Part shown: positions 44,504-55,101 of the stretch, in pieces
How positions within the stretch are numbered: position 1 is the first letter of the stretch
Layout: each line of letters opens with the position of its first letter
The notes under the pieces: generated by a model
The model's database searches: none
Seen by the model: the letters and a program-made list of their open reading frames with translations, nothing else
Told to the model about the DNA's origin: nothing
Origin: Casp-actino8 sp964513215
GTDB lineage: Bacteria > Actinomycetota > Acidimicrobiia > Acidimicrobiales > Ilumatobacteraceae
Direction: 5' to 3'
Assembly: GCA_964513215.1 (NCBI GenBank)
Contig: CAZELU010000002.1
Location: 1-64,000 of the forward strand
DNA length: 64,000 nucleotides
Program-made: the position numbers and the translations under genes

Positions 44504-45197
44504 AAGCGCGGCCACCGGCCTGACCCAACTTCGAGAAGTCGATCGTGATGAACAGCCCGACGGCCTCGGCACACAAGCGATCGCCGGCCGTGATCTCACC
44601 CGACGTGAAGATCTTGCGACCATCGACACGATCGAACCGACCGACCACGCGTAACGGTGTGTGCAGCGGCGTCGGTGATCGGTACGAAATCTCGAGCCGA
44701 CCAGTCATCCCGGGGTGACCCGATAGAGCCTGCGCCAATCCGAGAACCTCGTCGAACAACGCGGCGATCACTCCACCGTGTACATGACCGGGGGGCCCTT
44801 CGTAGGCATCGCCATAGGTGACCTCGGCGATCACTTCGCGTTCGTTCGCCGTGAGGCGCACCGGCCCGGCCAATGGATTCAGCGGGCCGGTGACCGGACT
44901 ATGACTTTGAAATCCGGTGGGTACACCGCCCAGCGAACCTTCGGCTGAACCGTGGTACGTACGACCGTGGGGACCATCGACGAGTCGACGGGCCGCCTCT
45001 TCGACGAGTTCAGCGATCGACGACACCGCGTCGTCGTCGGCGGTGGACGTGGCGATGTTCTGCAGCACGGCCCGAACCGAGTTGGCCAAGCGGACTCGCG
45101 GATGCTCCAACGGGTACAAGTCGTCGCGGTTGGCGGGCAGACCCAGGATCCGGGCCGCCGAAACGTCGTCGTCGTTCGACTTGTCGCGATCAGTCAT
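44490..45197 (-). CDS. PaaI-type hot-dog thioesterase family protein
   Basis: 235 residues. The hot-dog signature GPPGHVHGGVIAALFDEVLGLAQAL contains the catalytic HGG; LEISYRSPTPLHTPL and LCAEAVGLFITIDF follow. An N-terminal ~80 residue helical extension (VSSIAELVEEAARRLV) precedes the fold. Hydrolyses acyl-CoA thioesters of unknown chain. ATG 45197 overlaps the xthA stop by 8 bp; the 3' end overlaps the convergent helicase. Confidence 0.82.
   Translation of the reverse strand: MTDRDKSNDDDVSAARILGLPANRDDLYPLEHPRVRLANSVRAVLQNIATSTADDDAVSSIAELVEEAARRLVDGPHGRTYHGSAEGSLGGVPTGFQSHSPVTGPLNPLAGPVRLTANEREVIAEVTYGDAYEGPPGHVHGGVIAALFDEVLGLAQALSGHPGMTGRLEISYRSPTPLHTPLRVVGRFDRVDGRKIFTSGEITAGDRLCAEAVGLFITIDFSKLGQAGGRAFSAE
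44495..44511. terminator. Hairpin at convergent gene ends
   Basis: CCGCGCT (44495-44501), loop GAA, AGCGCGG (44505-44511). Overlaps the helicase stop at 44501-44503 and lies next to the convergent stop. Small GC-rich hairpin, no U-tract. Confidence 0.5.
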
Positions 45198-45963
45198 CGA
45201 GGTCCACCAGAACCGGTGCGTGATCGCTCGGCTGCTGACCCTTTCGCGCGTTGCGATCGACGATGGTCCAGCGGGTGCGCTCGGCCACCGGGGCCGACAC
45301 CATCACGAGGTCGATTCGCATTCCACGACCCTGGTGGAAGTCACCCGATCGGTAGTCCCACCACGAGAAGAGTCGATCTTGATCGTGAAGGCGGCGGAAC
45401 ACATCGACGAGACCCCAGTTCTCGAGAGCCGCCAACGCGTCGCGTTCGGCCTGGCTCACGTGAGTGGCGCCCACGAACTTCTTCGGGTCGTACACATCAC
45501 GATCGTCGGGGGCGATGTTGAAGTCGCCCGCCACGACGACCGGATCAGTGGGTCTCTCGTTGCGCTCGAGGTGAGCGAGTAGACGCTTCATCCACGCCAA
45601 CTTGTAGGTGTAGTGATCGTTGTCGAGCGCGCGACCGTTCGGCACGTACACCGAACTCACACGAACACCGCCACACGTCGCGGTCACGAGGCGAGCTTCC
45701 GGATCGGCCTCCCCACCATCGGCGAAGCCGCGAACCTCGTCGGTCAGTCCCACTCGTGAGGCGATGGCGACTCCGTTCCACTGGCCCTGACCGTGATGGA
45801 CGGTCTCGTAGCCGAGTTCGGCGAATGCCATGTGCGGGAACGCGTCTTCGGCGAGTTTGGTCTCCTGCATGCAGAGCACGTCAGGACGAACATCGGCCAT
45901 CCACTCCTGAACACGGGGAAGCCTCGCTCGTAGCGAGTTCACGTTCCAGGTCGCGATACGCAC
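45190..45963 (-). CDS. xthA: Exodeoxyribonuclease III
   Basis: 257 residues. RIATWNVNSLRARL, CMQETKL (metal Glu), YVPNGRALDNDHYTYK, VVAGDFNIAPDD and the terminal SDHAPVLVDL (catalytic Asp-His) are all present. AP endonuclease and 3'-5' exonuclease of base-excision repair. GTG 45963 lies 2 bp from the TAG of the NYN-S1 gene, so co-transcription is likely. Confidence 0.94.
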   Translation of the reverse strand: MRIATWNVNSLRARLPRVQEWMADVRPDVLCMQETKLAEDAFPHMAFAELGYETVHHGQGQWNGVAIASRVGLTDEVRGFADGGEADPEARLVTATCGGVRVSSVYVPNGRALDNDHYTYKLAWMKRLLAHLERNERPTDPVVVAGDFNIAPDDRDVYDPKKFVGATHVSQAERDALAALENWGLVDVFRRLHDQDRLFSWWDYRSGDFHQGRGMRIDLVMVSAPVAERTRWTIVDRNARKGQQPSDHAPVLVDLDD

Positions 45964-45965
45964 GA

Positions 45966-47275
45966 CTACTTCTTGGTGCCGGTGGCCTTGGCGGCTGACT
46001 TCTTGACCGCAACTTTCTTGGCGGCCGTCTTCTTGACGATTACTGCCTTGGGCGCCTTCTTCGGGGCAGCCGTCTTCTTGGGTGCAGCGACCTTCTTGAC
46101 CGCAACTTTCTTCGGTGCGGCTGTCTTCTGCACCGCAGCCTTCTTGGGCGCGACGACCTTTTTCACCGCCGGCTTCTTGGCGGCTGTCTTCTTCTCGGCC
46201 GTTTTCTTCTCGGCTGTCTTCTTCGCCGTCTTCTTCGCAGCCGGTGCCTTCCCTGTGCTCGGCTTNNNNNNNNNNNNNNNNNNNNNNNNNNNNNNNNNNN
46301 NNNNNNNNNNNNNNNNNNNNNNNNNNNNNNNNNNNNNNNNNNNNNNNNNNNNNNNNNNNNNNNNNCGGCTGTCTTCTTCGCCGTCTTCTTCGCAGCCGGT
46401 GCCTTCCCTGTGCTCGGCTTCAAGTCGATGCTGCGACGCGACGCCACGACCGACACCACTTCGAGCGTCACGTCCTGACCCAGCCCCATCACCTCACGGG
46501 CCGAGCGCGGCGGCGGGTCGCCCATGAGTCGCAGCGGAACGTAACCCCGAACCGATCCGAGATCGACGTACGCGCCGTGCGACGAATAACTCTCGACCTT
46601 GCCCGTCACGACCGCTCCCACCGGGTGGTTCTCGACGAACTGCAGGAAGGGCAAGATCTCGTTGACAGTGCGGCCTGAACCCGCATCCTGTGCCTTCGGC
46701 TTCTTCGCGACCGGAGCCGGCTCCTTCTTCTTGGGCATGACGGCCCCAGGCGGAGGTGCCTTCGGAACCGGCATGGGCTTCATGGCGGCCGCTGACGGCT
46801 TGGCCGACTTCTTCTTCGCGTCACCCTTGGCCGCGCTGGTGGCACGCCGACTCTTCTCGCCGCGTACGGGTGTGCGATTGACGAATACCCAACCGACGTG
46901 CGGAACCGGCTTGCCTCCGATCAGGCGCCCGTCCTCGAAGAGCCACGGGTAGTCGGCGTGGAACTCTTGATAGCTGTCGTTGGAGAGAATCGAGCCCTTG
47001 ACCTTCTGCGCGATGCTCAGGACGAAAGCGTCACCGCGACCCACCGTGCCGGCCGGCGGCGCGACCAATTCGTTGTTGTTGACCGCCTCGTCGAATTCGG
47101 CCACTTCCTTCTTGTCGATCCGGTGTCCGAACGTGGCGTCGACGATGACCGTGATCAGGTCCTTGGGGTTCTCGGCCATGAACGCCGTCACGGCATCGCT
47201 GAGCTGCTTGAGGCTCGGCTTCGACCGGCCTTCGGTGGCGATGTTCGAACCGTCGACGATCACGTGGCGAGCCAT
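45966..47275 (-). CDS. NYN (PIN-like) RNase-fold protein with S1 domain and Lys/Ala-rich tail, interrupted by an assembly gap
   Basis: N-terminal MARHVIVDGSNIATEG with Asp8, a second Asp in VIVDATFGHR and GRGDAFVLSIAQ form the NYN/Zc3h12a-like nuclease site. A Pro/Lys/Ala linker leads to an S1 domain (VVTGKVESYSSHGAYVDLGSVRGYVPL). The last ~100 residues repeat KKTA, AAPKK and VKKVA, histone-H1-like, ending AAKATGTKK. The 100-N gap falls in this tail; removing it with one 55-bp copy gives a 384-residue in-frame protein. Proposed role: RNA processing or degradation with nucleic-acid binding. TTG 47290 is an alternative start. Confidence 0.72.
46211..46265 (+). repeat. 55-bp direct repeat, left copy (assembly scar)
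   Basis: Identical to 46366-46420 across the gap. It lies in a low-complexity Lys/Ala coding region, so an assembler could also have collapsed true repeats here. Confidence 0.9.
46266..46365. other. Assembly gap (100 N)
   Basis: 100 N flanked by identical 55-bp sequences; see the gap at 3765-3864. Confidence 0.98.
46366..46420 (+). repeat. 55-bp direct repeat, right copy (assembly scar)
   Basis: Second copy of 46211-46265. Confidence 0.9.
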
Positions 47276-47322
47276 GGACTCTCTAGTCAACCATCCAGGG
47301 GGTGCTGGCCGCCGGTTCCCTC

Positions 47323-47337
47323 TACGATCGAGCCGTG
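47323..47337 (+). promoter_or_regulatory. Leaderless promoter of the HAD gene
   Basis: TACGAT (47323-47328), 6 nt, GTG 47335. Confidence 0.6.
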
Positions 47338-48006
47338 ACCCTTTCCGCGCAGCCTGAAGCCCAGGTCAGAGCCGTCTTCTGGGACTTCGGGGGGGTGGTC
47401 CTCACCAGCCCCTTCGAGGCCTTCAACCGATTCGAGCGCGAACGGGGCCTCCCCCTCGACACCATCCGGACGATCAACGCCACCAATCCCGACAACAACG
47501 CCTGGGCCCGATTCGAACGGTCCGACATCGATGCCGCCGGATTCGACGAGGCCTTCGCCCACGACGCCCGCCTGGCCGGTCACGCGATCCGCGGGGCCGA
47601 GGTTCTGGCTCTCCTGCGAGGCGACATTCGCCCCGAGATGGTGCGCGCCCTCGATCAGGTGCGCGCCGCCGGGTACCTCATGGCCTGCCTCACCAACAAC
47701 ATGTCAGGTGGCGACGGACGAACCGAGTCAGCAGTCGATCCGCGTCAGAGCGAGATCAATGCCGTGATGGCCCGGTTCCACGCGGTGATCGAGAGCTCGA
47801 AGGTCGGAGTACGTAAGCCCGAAACCCGCTTCTACGAAATCGCCTGCGAATCCGTCGCTGTGAGACCGAACGAGTGCGTCTTCCTCGACGACCTGGGCAT
47901 CAACCTGAAGCCAGCCGCCGCCATGGGAATGCGCACGATCAAAGTCGTGTCGGCGCGACAAGCCCTCGACGATCTTTCGTCGATTCTCGATCTACCGCTC
48001 GGCTGA
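47335..48006 (+). CDS. HAD-superfamily hydrolase
   Basis: 223 residues. Motif I is VFWDFGGVVL (DFGG, so the second Asp of the classical DxD is a Gly, common in the ACAD10/epoxide-hydrolase-N group); motif II LTNN; motif III lysine in SSKVGVRKPETRFY; motif IV FLDDLGINL. Probably a phosphatase; substrate unknown. Divergent from the NYN-S1 gene. Confidence 0.86.
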   Translation: MTLSAQPEAQVRAVFWDFGGVVLTSPFEAFNRFERERGLPLDTIRTINATNPDNNAWARFERSDIDAAGFDEAFAHDARLAGHAIRGAEVLALLRGDIRPEMVRALDQVRAAGYLMACLTNNMSGGDGRTESAVDPRQSEINAVMARFHAVIESSKVGVRKPETRFYEIACESVAVRPNECVFLDDLGINLKPAAAMGMRTIKVVSARQALDDLSSILDLPLG

Positions 48007-48018
48007 GAGTCGAGACGA

Positions 48019-48033
48019 CCGGTCAGAGACCGG
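48019..48033. terminator. Short hairpin at convergent gene ends
   Basis: CCGGTC (48019-48024), loop AGA, GACCGG (48028-48033), overlapping the kgd stop codon (48023-48025). Weak on its own. Confidence 0.35.
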
Positions 48034-51000
48034 CGAAGGTCTCGTCCATCAGGTCGGCCAGCTCTTGATCGTGGACCGTCTTCGAACCGGTGGCCGGGCT
48101 ACCGCTGGCCACGCGAGCCACATGACGCAGGTCGTAACCCTGCTCCTTCACGCGCCACGTGCGGTGCTCGACGAAGTGCCACGGACCCATGTTGCTCGGC
48201 TCTTCTTGCAGCCAGACCACTTCGCGCGCGTTCGGGTAGCGCGACAGCAGGTTGAACATCTGCTCGATCGGGAACGGATAGAGCTGTTCGACACGGATCA
48301 CGGCGACCGGAGCCTGCCGCTTGTCGCGCTCGGCCATCGCGTCCCACGCGACCTTGCCCGAGCAGAACACGAGACGACGCACCGCTGACGGATCGCTGAC
48401 ATTCGGGTCATCGAGCACTTCCTGGAACGAGCCCTGCTCGAGCTCGGACAGCGGCGAGCGACTTTCCTTCATGCGCAACGGCTGCTTGGGCGTGAAGATC
48501 ACGAGCGGCTTGCGCACTTCACGATGCATCTGGCGACGCAACACGTGGAAGTACTGCGATGCCGTGGTGGCGTTGACCACCTGGATGTTGTCTTCGGCGC
48601 ACAGCGTGAGGAATCGCTCGATACGGGCCGACGAGTGTTCGGGGCCCTGTCCTTCGTAGCCGTGCGGCAACAGCATGACGAGACCGTTGTGCTGACCCCA
48701 CTTGTCTTCGGCGGCAACCAAGTACTGGTCGATGATGATCTGGGCGCCGTTCACGAAGTCGCCGAACTGCGCTTCCCACAGAACCAATGCTTCGGAGTTG
48801 GCGTGGGCGTATCCGTATTCGAAACCGAGTGCCGCGTACTCGCTCAGTAGCGAGTCGTACACCCAGAACTTCTCGGCCCCGGGCAACTCGGCCAAGGGAA
48901 TCCAGACTCGCTCGGTCTCGTAATCGATGAGCGCAGCGTGACGATGACTGAACGTTCCACGCCGCGAATCCTCGCCAGCGAGGCGAACCGGGACTCCTTC
49001 GAGGACCAGGGAGCCAAAGGCCAGTGCCTCGGCAGTGGCCCACTCGACCTCGCCGCTCTCGAACAGTTTGGTGCGCTGTTCGAACTGGCGTCCGAGTTTG
49101 GGATGAACCGTGAAACCAGCCGGATAGTTGGTGAGTTGCGCGAACACCTTGTCGATGATCGGCCGAGCAACCCCGGTTTCGACGTGAGGGAGAACACCGA
49201 CGGGGCGCGGCGGCTTGGCCACCTTGGTGGGAGCCGGAGCGTGGGCTCGAGTGTCGTCGAGAGCCTTCTGCAACTTCGACTGGAAGTCGTCGAGCGCGTT
49301 CTCGGCCTCTTCGAGCGTGATGTCGCCGCGGCCCACCAGAGCCTCGACATACAACTTGCGCACACTGCGCTTCTCGGCGATGGCCTTGTACATGAGCGGC
49401 TGCGTGTAACTCGGATCGTCGCCTTCGTTGTGACCGTGGCGGCGGTAGCACACCATGTCGATGACGACGTCCTTGTGGAACCGCTGGCGGTACTCGAACG
49501 CGAGACGTGCGACGCGCAGACACGCTTCTGGGTCGTCGCCGTTCACGTGGAAGATGGGTGCCTGGATGGTCTTGGCCACGTCCGAGCAGTAGAGCGACGA
49601 ACGTGCGAACTGCGGCGACGTGGTGAAACCGATCTGATTGTTGATGATCAGGTGAATGGTTCCGCCGACGCGGTAGCCCATGATGTCGCTCATGGCGAGA
49701 CACTCGGGCACCACACCCTGACCGGCGAAGGCCGCGTCACCGTGAATGAGAATCGGCAGGGCCGGGAACGAGCCGGGCGGATCGATCTGATCTTGTTGCG
49801 CGCGGATCATGCCGAGGACGATGGGGTCGACCGTCTCGAGGTGGCTCGGGTTGGAGGCCAACTCGATCTTGATCGAGTTGCCACTCGGACTGGTGTGGGT
49901 ACCCGACGCACCCAGGTGGTACTTGACGTCGCCCGAACCTTGCACGGTGTCGGGATCGACGTGGCCTTCGAATTCCTTGAACAGTGACTCGAGGCTCTTG
50001 CCCATCACGTTGGCGAGAACGTTGAGGCGACCGCGGTGGGCCATGCCGATCACCGACGACACCTGGCCGGAATTGGCGGCCAACGAGAGGATCTCGTCGA
50101 GAATCGGAACCGCACTCTCGGCACCTTCGAGGCCAAAACGCTTGGTGCCGACGTACTTGGTGGCGAGGAACTTCTCGAAAGCTTCGGCCGCATTGAGACG
50201 TTCGACGAGACGGCGCTTCTCTTCCTTGGACAACTGGAAGTCGACACCCTCGAAGTGCGACTGGATCCAGCGCTGCTCATCGGTGTCCTGGATGTGCATG
50301 TACTCCACACCGATGGTGCGGCAGTACGCGTCACGAAGAACTCCGAGGAGGTCGCCCAACGACATGCGATCGCGACCGGCCACACTGCCCGTGCCCGACA
50401 CGGCGCCGGTCAGGAATTCACGGTCGAGATCCCAGATGGTGAAGCCGTAGGTGGCCGGGTCGAGTTCGACCGGCATCTTCGGCTCTTTCCAGCGCAACGG
50501 GTCGATGTCGGCGATGAGGTGTCCACGAACGCGATGAACGCGGATCAAGGTGGCGATCTGCATCTGCTTCTGCAGACGCGCTTCGTCGCTGTCGAGCGGA
50601 TTGACGTCGGAACGCCACTTGACCGCCTCGTACGGAACGCCGAGGCTCTTGAAGACGTCCTCGTAGAAACCGTGCTCACCGAGCAACAACTCGTGCACCC
50701 GCTTGAGGAACAGGCCGCTCTCGGCGCCCTGGATGATGCGATGGTCGTACGTACTCGTGACCGTGACGACCTTCGACACACCGAGGGTTCCGAGGGCGCG
50801 CTCGTCGGCGCCCTGGAATTCGGCCGGATAGTCGATGCTGCCGACTCCGACGATGACACCTTGGCCGGGCATCAAACGCGGAACGCTCTGAACCGTTCCG
50901 ATGGTGCCCGGGTTGGTGATGCTGACGGTGGCACCCTGGAAATCGGCCACCTGCAACTTGTTCTGCTTGACCTTGCGAACGAGCTCGTCGTAGGCCACCA

Positions 51001-51688
51001 CGAACTCGGCGAAGTTGAAGGTGTCGGCGTCACGCAGAACTGGCACGACGAGCGAGCGACTTCCGTCGGACTTGGCCACGTCGACCGCGAGACCCACGTT
51101 CACGTGTGCGTGGCGCACCACTCGCGGCTTACCGTCGGGCCCCTCGACGAACGACGAGTTCATGACCGGTACGGCGTCGGCGATGGCGCGAACGATGGCG
51201 TATCCGATGACGTGGGTGAACGAGACCTTGTTCTGACCCGAACGCGTGCGGTACCCGTTGATGACCTTGCGGTTGACCTCGAGCAACTTGGCCGGAACGT
51301 TGCGGAAGCTGGTGGCGGTGGGGACCGTCAGGCTGCGTTCCATGTTGGTGACGATGGCGACACCGGCTCCCTTGATGGGTTCGCCGAGAGCATCGGTGGG
51401 TGCGAGTGCCGGTGCGGCTGTCGCACCATTGCTGACTGCGCCGTTTGACGACGTGCCGTTACTCGCGGGTGCGGTCGACACCGGAGCGGCGGGCGCCGGG
51501 GCCGCGGCCGGTCGCGCTGGTGCAGCAGCGACTTCGGCGCGAGACTTGTAATCGGAAAAGAACTCTCGCCAGGACTCGCCGACCGAGGCAGGGTCGAGCC
51601 TGTACTGCTCGAACATCTCCTCGACGAGCCAGCTATTGGCTCCGAAGTCGGCCGAGCCGTTGGCAGCGCTGGCAACGGTGTCGGTCAC
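48023..51688 (-). CDS. kgd: Multifunctional 2-oxoglutarate dehydrogenase E1/E2 (Kgd)
   Basis: 1221 residues from GTG 51688. N-terminal E1 helix (FGANSWLVEEMFEQYRLDP), a Pro/Ala linker, an E2-type acyltransferase domain with catalytic His in STYDHRIIQGAESGLFL, then the full E1 domain with the TPP motif GDAAFAGQGVV and C-terminal GDLL...EEPSNMGPWHFV. This E2-E1 fusion is specific to actinobacteria and catalyses oxidative or non-oxidative decarboxylation of 2-oxoglutarate in the TCA cycle. TACAGT at 7 nt before GTG 51688 marks the start; extensions to 51748 or 52021 run into the divergent gene. Confidence 0.95.
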   Translation of the reverse strand: MTDTVASAANGSADFGANSWLVEEMFEQYRLDPASVGESWREFFSDYKSRAEVAAAPARPAAAPAPAAPVSTAPASNGTSSNGAVSNGATAAPALAPTDALGEPIKGAGVAIVTNMERSLTVPTATSFRNVPAKLLEVNRKVINGYRTRSGQNKVSFTHVIGYAIVRAIADAVPVMNSSFVEGPDGKPRVVRHAHVNVGLAVDVAKSDGSRSLVVPVLRDADTFNFAEFVVAYDELVRKVKQNKLQVADFQGATVSITNPGTIGTVQSVPRLMPGQGVIVGVGSIDYPAEFQGADERALGTLGVSKVVTVTSTYDHRIIQGAESGLFLKRVHELLLGEHGFYEDVFKSLGVPYEAVKWRSDVNPLDSDEARLQKQMQIATLIRVHRVRGHLIADIDPLRWKEPKMPVELDPATYGFTIWDLDREFLTGAVSGTGSVAGRDRMSLGDLLGVLRDAYCRTIGVEYMHIQDTDEQRWIQSHFEGVDFQLSKEEKRRLVERLNAAEAFEKFLATKYVGTKRFGLEGAESAVPILDEILSLAANSGQVSSVIGMAHRGRLNVLANVMGKSLESLFKEFEGHVDPDTVQGSGDVKYHLGASGTHTSPSGNSIKIELASNPSHLETVDPIVLGMIRAQQDQIDPPGSFPALPILIHGDAAFAGQGVVPECLAMSDIMGYRVGGTIHLIINNQIGFTTSPQFARSSLYCSDVAKTIQAPIFHVNGDDPEACLRVARLAFEYRQRFHKDVVIDMVCYRRHGHNEGDDPSYTQPLMYKAIAEKRSVRKLYVEALVGRGDITLEEAENALDDFQSKLQKALDDTRAHAPAPTKVAKPPRPVGVLPHVETGVARPIIDKVFAQLTNYPAGFTVHPKLGRQFEQRTKLFESGEVEWATAEALAFGSLVLEGVPVRLAGEDSRRGTFSHRHAALIDYETERVWIPLAELPGAEKFWVYDSLLSEYAALGFEYGYAHANSEALVLWEAQFGDFVNGAQIIIDQYLVAAEDKWGQHNGLVMLLPHGYEGQGPEHSSARIERFLTLCAEDNIQVVNATTASQYFHVLRRQMHREVRKPLVIFTPKQPLRMKESRSPLSELEQGSFQEVLDDPNVSDPSAVRRLVFCSGKVAWDAMAERDKRQAPVAVIRVEQLYPFPIEQMFNLLSRYPNAREVVWLQEEPSNMGPWHFVEHRTWRVKEQGYDLRHVARVASGSPATGSKTVHDQELADLMDETFAGL

Positions 51689-51701
51689 ATCGGAAACTGT
51701 A
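51686..51701 (-). promoter_or_regulatory. Leaderless promoter of kgd
   Basis: TACAGT (51701-51696, minus), 7 nt, GTG 51688. Confidence 0.6.
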
Positions 51702-51733
51702 CCCCTGCTGACCTGCGGTGAGAGAAGCGCTTG

Positions 51734-51749
51734 TAGATTTTCGGACATG
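51734..51749 (+). promoter_or_regulatory. Leaderless promoter of the blue-copper lipoprotein
   Basis: TAGATT (51734-51739), 7 nt, ATG 51747. Divergent from kgd; the two -10 hexamers are 32 bp apart. Confidence 0.6.
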
Positions 51750-52118
51750 CGCCGCACTTCCCTGGCTCTCGTCTCGTTCGCCGTTCTCGCCGCCTGCGGA
51801 GGAGGCGAATCGGCCCCCGAAACCACCCTTCCCGCCGGTGTCGACCTGGTCGTGAAGGCCGTTCCCACCATCCGCTGGGACGCGTCGTCGTACACGGCAC
51901 CGGCCGGCGAGATCGACGTGTTCCTCGCCAACGACGACAACGTGAAGCATGTCCTCGTGGTGCTCCAGGACGACAAGGTGGTGGGCGACCTCGAACTCGA
52001 GGTGAACAAGCGTGGTGACACCGATCAGGGCACCATCACCCTCCAGCCGGGCGAGTACCGCATCTACTGCACCGTGCCCGGCCACGGCTCGATGGACTCC
52101 ACACTCACCGTGTCCTGA
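51747..52118 (+). CDS. Cupredoxin-fold (blue copper) lipoprotein
   Basis: 123 residues. Lipobox LAVLAAC follows a signal peptide (MRRTSLALVSFAVLAACGGG). The copper ligands of a type 1 site are visible: His in NVKHVLVV and the C-x-H-x-M set in YCTVPGHGSMDS. Electron transfer at the outer face of the membrane is likely, partner unknown. Divergent from kgd. Confidence 0.85.
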   Translation: MRRTSLALVSFAVLAACGGGESAPETTLPAGVDLVVKAVPTIRWDASSYTAPAGEIDVFLANDDNVKHVLVVLQDDKVVGDLELEVNKRGDTDQGTITLQPGEYRIYCTVPGHGSMDSTLTVS

Positions 52119-52142
52119 ACGCGAACTCGTCCGGATAACGAA

Positions 52143-52168
52143 ACTGGCCGCCCCGAAGGGCGGCCAGT
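52143..52168. terminator. Strong bidirectional Rho-independent-type terminator
   Basis: ACTGGCCGCCC (52143-52153), loop CGAA, GGGCGGCCAGT (52158-52168): 11-bp perfect stem, followed on the plus strand by TCAGTTTTG and on the minus by TTTCGTT. Lies between the cupredoxin (+) and the PuuD-like gene (-). Confidence 0.88.
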
Positions 52169-52193
52169 TCAGTTTTGTGATCCGTTGGGCTGA

Positions 52194-52952
52194 TCAGGCC
52201 TTCAGGAAGATCTCACCGAGGATGTAGAGCACGACCCACAGCGCGACAGCCGAGATGATCGCGTTCTTGTGGCTCTCGTAGGGCCACAGCAACTTGTTGG
52301 TGTTGGCGGTGCCACCGAGCTTGCCCAAGCAGTTGAGCTCGAGGATCGCGCCGATCACCACGGCGATGATCACGAACGTCCAGGCCTTGCCAGCCGAGTT
52401 GCCGTCGTAGAGCGGGCCGAAGAAGTGCGACGCACCGACCATGTAGAAGAGCATCGAGATCGAGAAGATGAGGTTCTGACGGCTGGCCAACAGCGCGCGG
52501 CGACCGGCGCCGGCCGCATTCGGGTCGGCTTCGCCGCCACCGAGCACGTTGGCGGCATTGGCCAGAACGACCTTCTGGTTCTTCCAGATGACCATCCACA
52601 CGTTGGCGGCCATCAAGATGCCCATGAGCATTCCGACGAAAATGGCCGAGTTGTGCGGCAGACCGAAGGCCGAATCCTCCGACATGAAGTTCTGCATGTA
52701 GTTCTCGGTCACGCCGATGATGAGCAGTCCGAGCACGAGAGTCACGACGGCCGCCCAGCGGAACCACCACAGGGCGCGACGGGCCAACTTGTCGATCGAA
52801 ATGTTGCGGGCCTTGCCCTCGTCGCCATACGCGGCGAAAGCCGGGACCTGGACGAGATTGAAGTAGTAGAGCAAGCCGATCCAGGCGATGCCAGCCAGCA
52901 CGTGGAGCCAGCGCAACGCGAACGACAGACCCTCTTGATTGAAGAGTTCCAT
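52194..52952 (-). CDS. Membrane protein of the urate oxidase N-terminal (PuuD-like) domain family
   Basis: 252 residues with about six or seven TM helices. LRWLHVLAGIAWIGLLYYFNLVQVPAF matches the PF06181-type N-terminal membrane domain of PuuD urate oxidase, and conserved His residues (WLH, LPHNS, ASHFFGP) could bind haem. The C-terminal cytochrome c part of PuuD is absent, so urate oxidation is not established. AGGAGG 6 nt before ATG 52952. Confidence 0.82.
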   Translation of the reverse strand: MELFNQEGLSFALRWLHVLAGIAWIGLLYYFNLVQVPAFAAYGDEGKARNISIDKLARRALWWFRWAAVVTLVLGLLIIGVTENYMQNFMSEDSAFGLPHNSAIFVGMLMGILMAANVWMVIWKNQKVVLANAANVLGGGEADPNAAGAGRRALLASRQNLIFSISMLFYMVGASHFFGPLYDGNSAGKAWTFVIIAVVIGAILELNCLGKLGGTANTNKLLWPYESHKNAIISAVALWVVLYILGEIFLKA

Positions 52953-53105
52953 GAGTTTCCTCCTTCGGGGGGCGTCCGCATCCGGACGCACACCTGGTCA
53001 AGGTACCAAGCACCGACTGCGCAGTCAGCGATTGTGCCCGGACCCGCGGCGCCCCCTCGCCACTAACCTGCAAGAGCCCGATCATCTGGAGAACGTCGAC
53101 CTCTC

Positions 53106-54781
<1,676 letters not shown>

Positions 54782-54782
<1 letters not shown>

Positions 54783-55099
54783 TGCAGTCGACGCTCTTCT
54801 CCCGCATCCGCATCGTCACCGGCGTCATGTTCGTGGCGTCGATCGCAGGTCTGATCGTCTCGTCGATCGCCGGCAACAACGAAGGTTGGGTCGTGACGAT
54901 CGGTGTGGTGAGTGCCGTGACCGCCATCGTCTTGATCGTGAGTTCGGCGGTCGTTTCCTCGAAGCGGATTCCGGCATTCTCCGAAGTGGAGGCCGAGCGC
55001 ATCGAGGAGCAGGTTCGACGTCTGGTGGCCGCCGGCGCCGACGAGAACGACGTTCGCGAACTGGTGAAGACTTCCATTCGTCTCGGCCGAGGCCTCTGA
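54782..55099 (+). CDS. Two-TM small membrane protein
   Basis: 105 residues from ATG 54782, overlapping the ettA stop by one base. Helices VTGVMFVASIAGLIVSSIAG and TIGVVSAVTAIVLIVSSAVV, then an amphipathic C-terminal helix (SEVEAERIEEQVRRLVAAGAD). Family not recognised. Confidence 0.72.
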
Positions 55100-55101
55100 C
55101 C

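Noticed and set aside
50036..51448. A 470-codon plus-strand open frame antisense to kgd
   Set aside because: Same codon-bias shadow; Kgd domains are intact on the minus strand.
51688..52021. Longer Kgd N-terminus starting at 51748 or 52021
   Set aside because: It would overlap the divergent cupredoxin gene; GTG 51688 has a TACAGT hexamer at 7 nt and gives the usual Kgd length.
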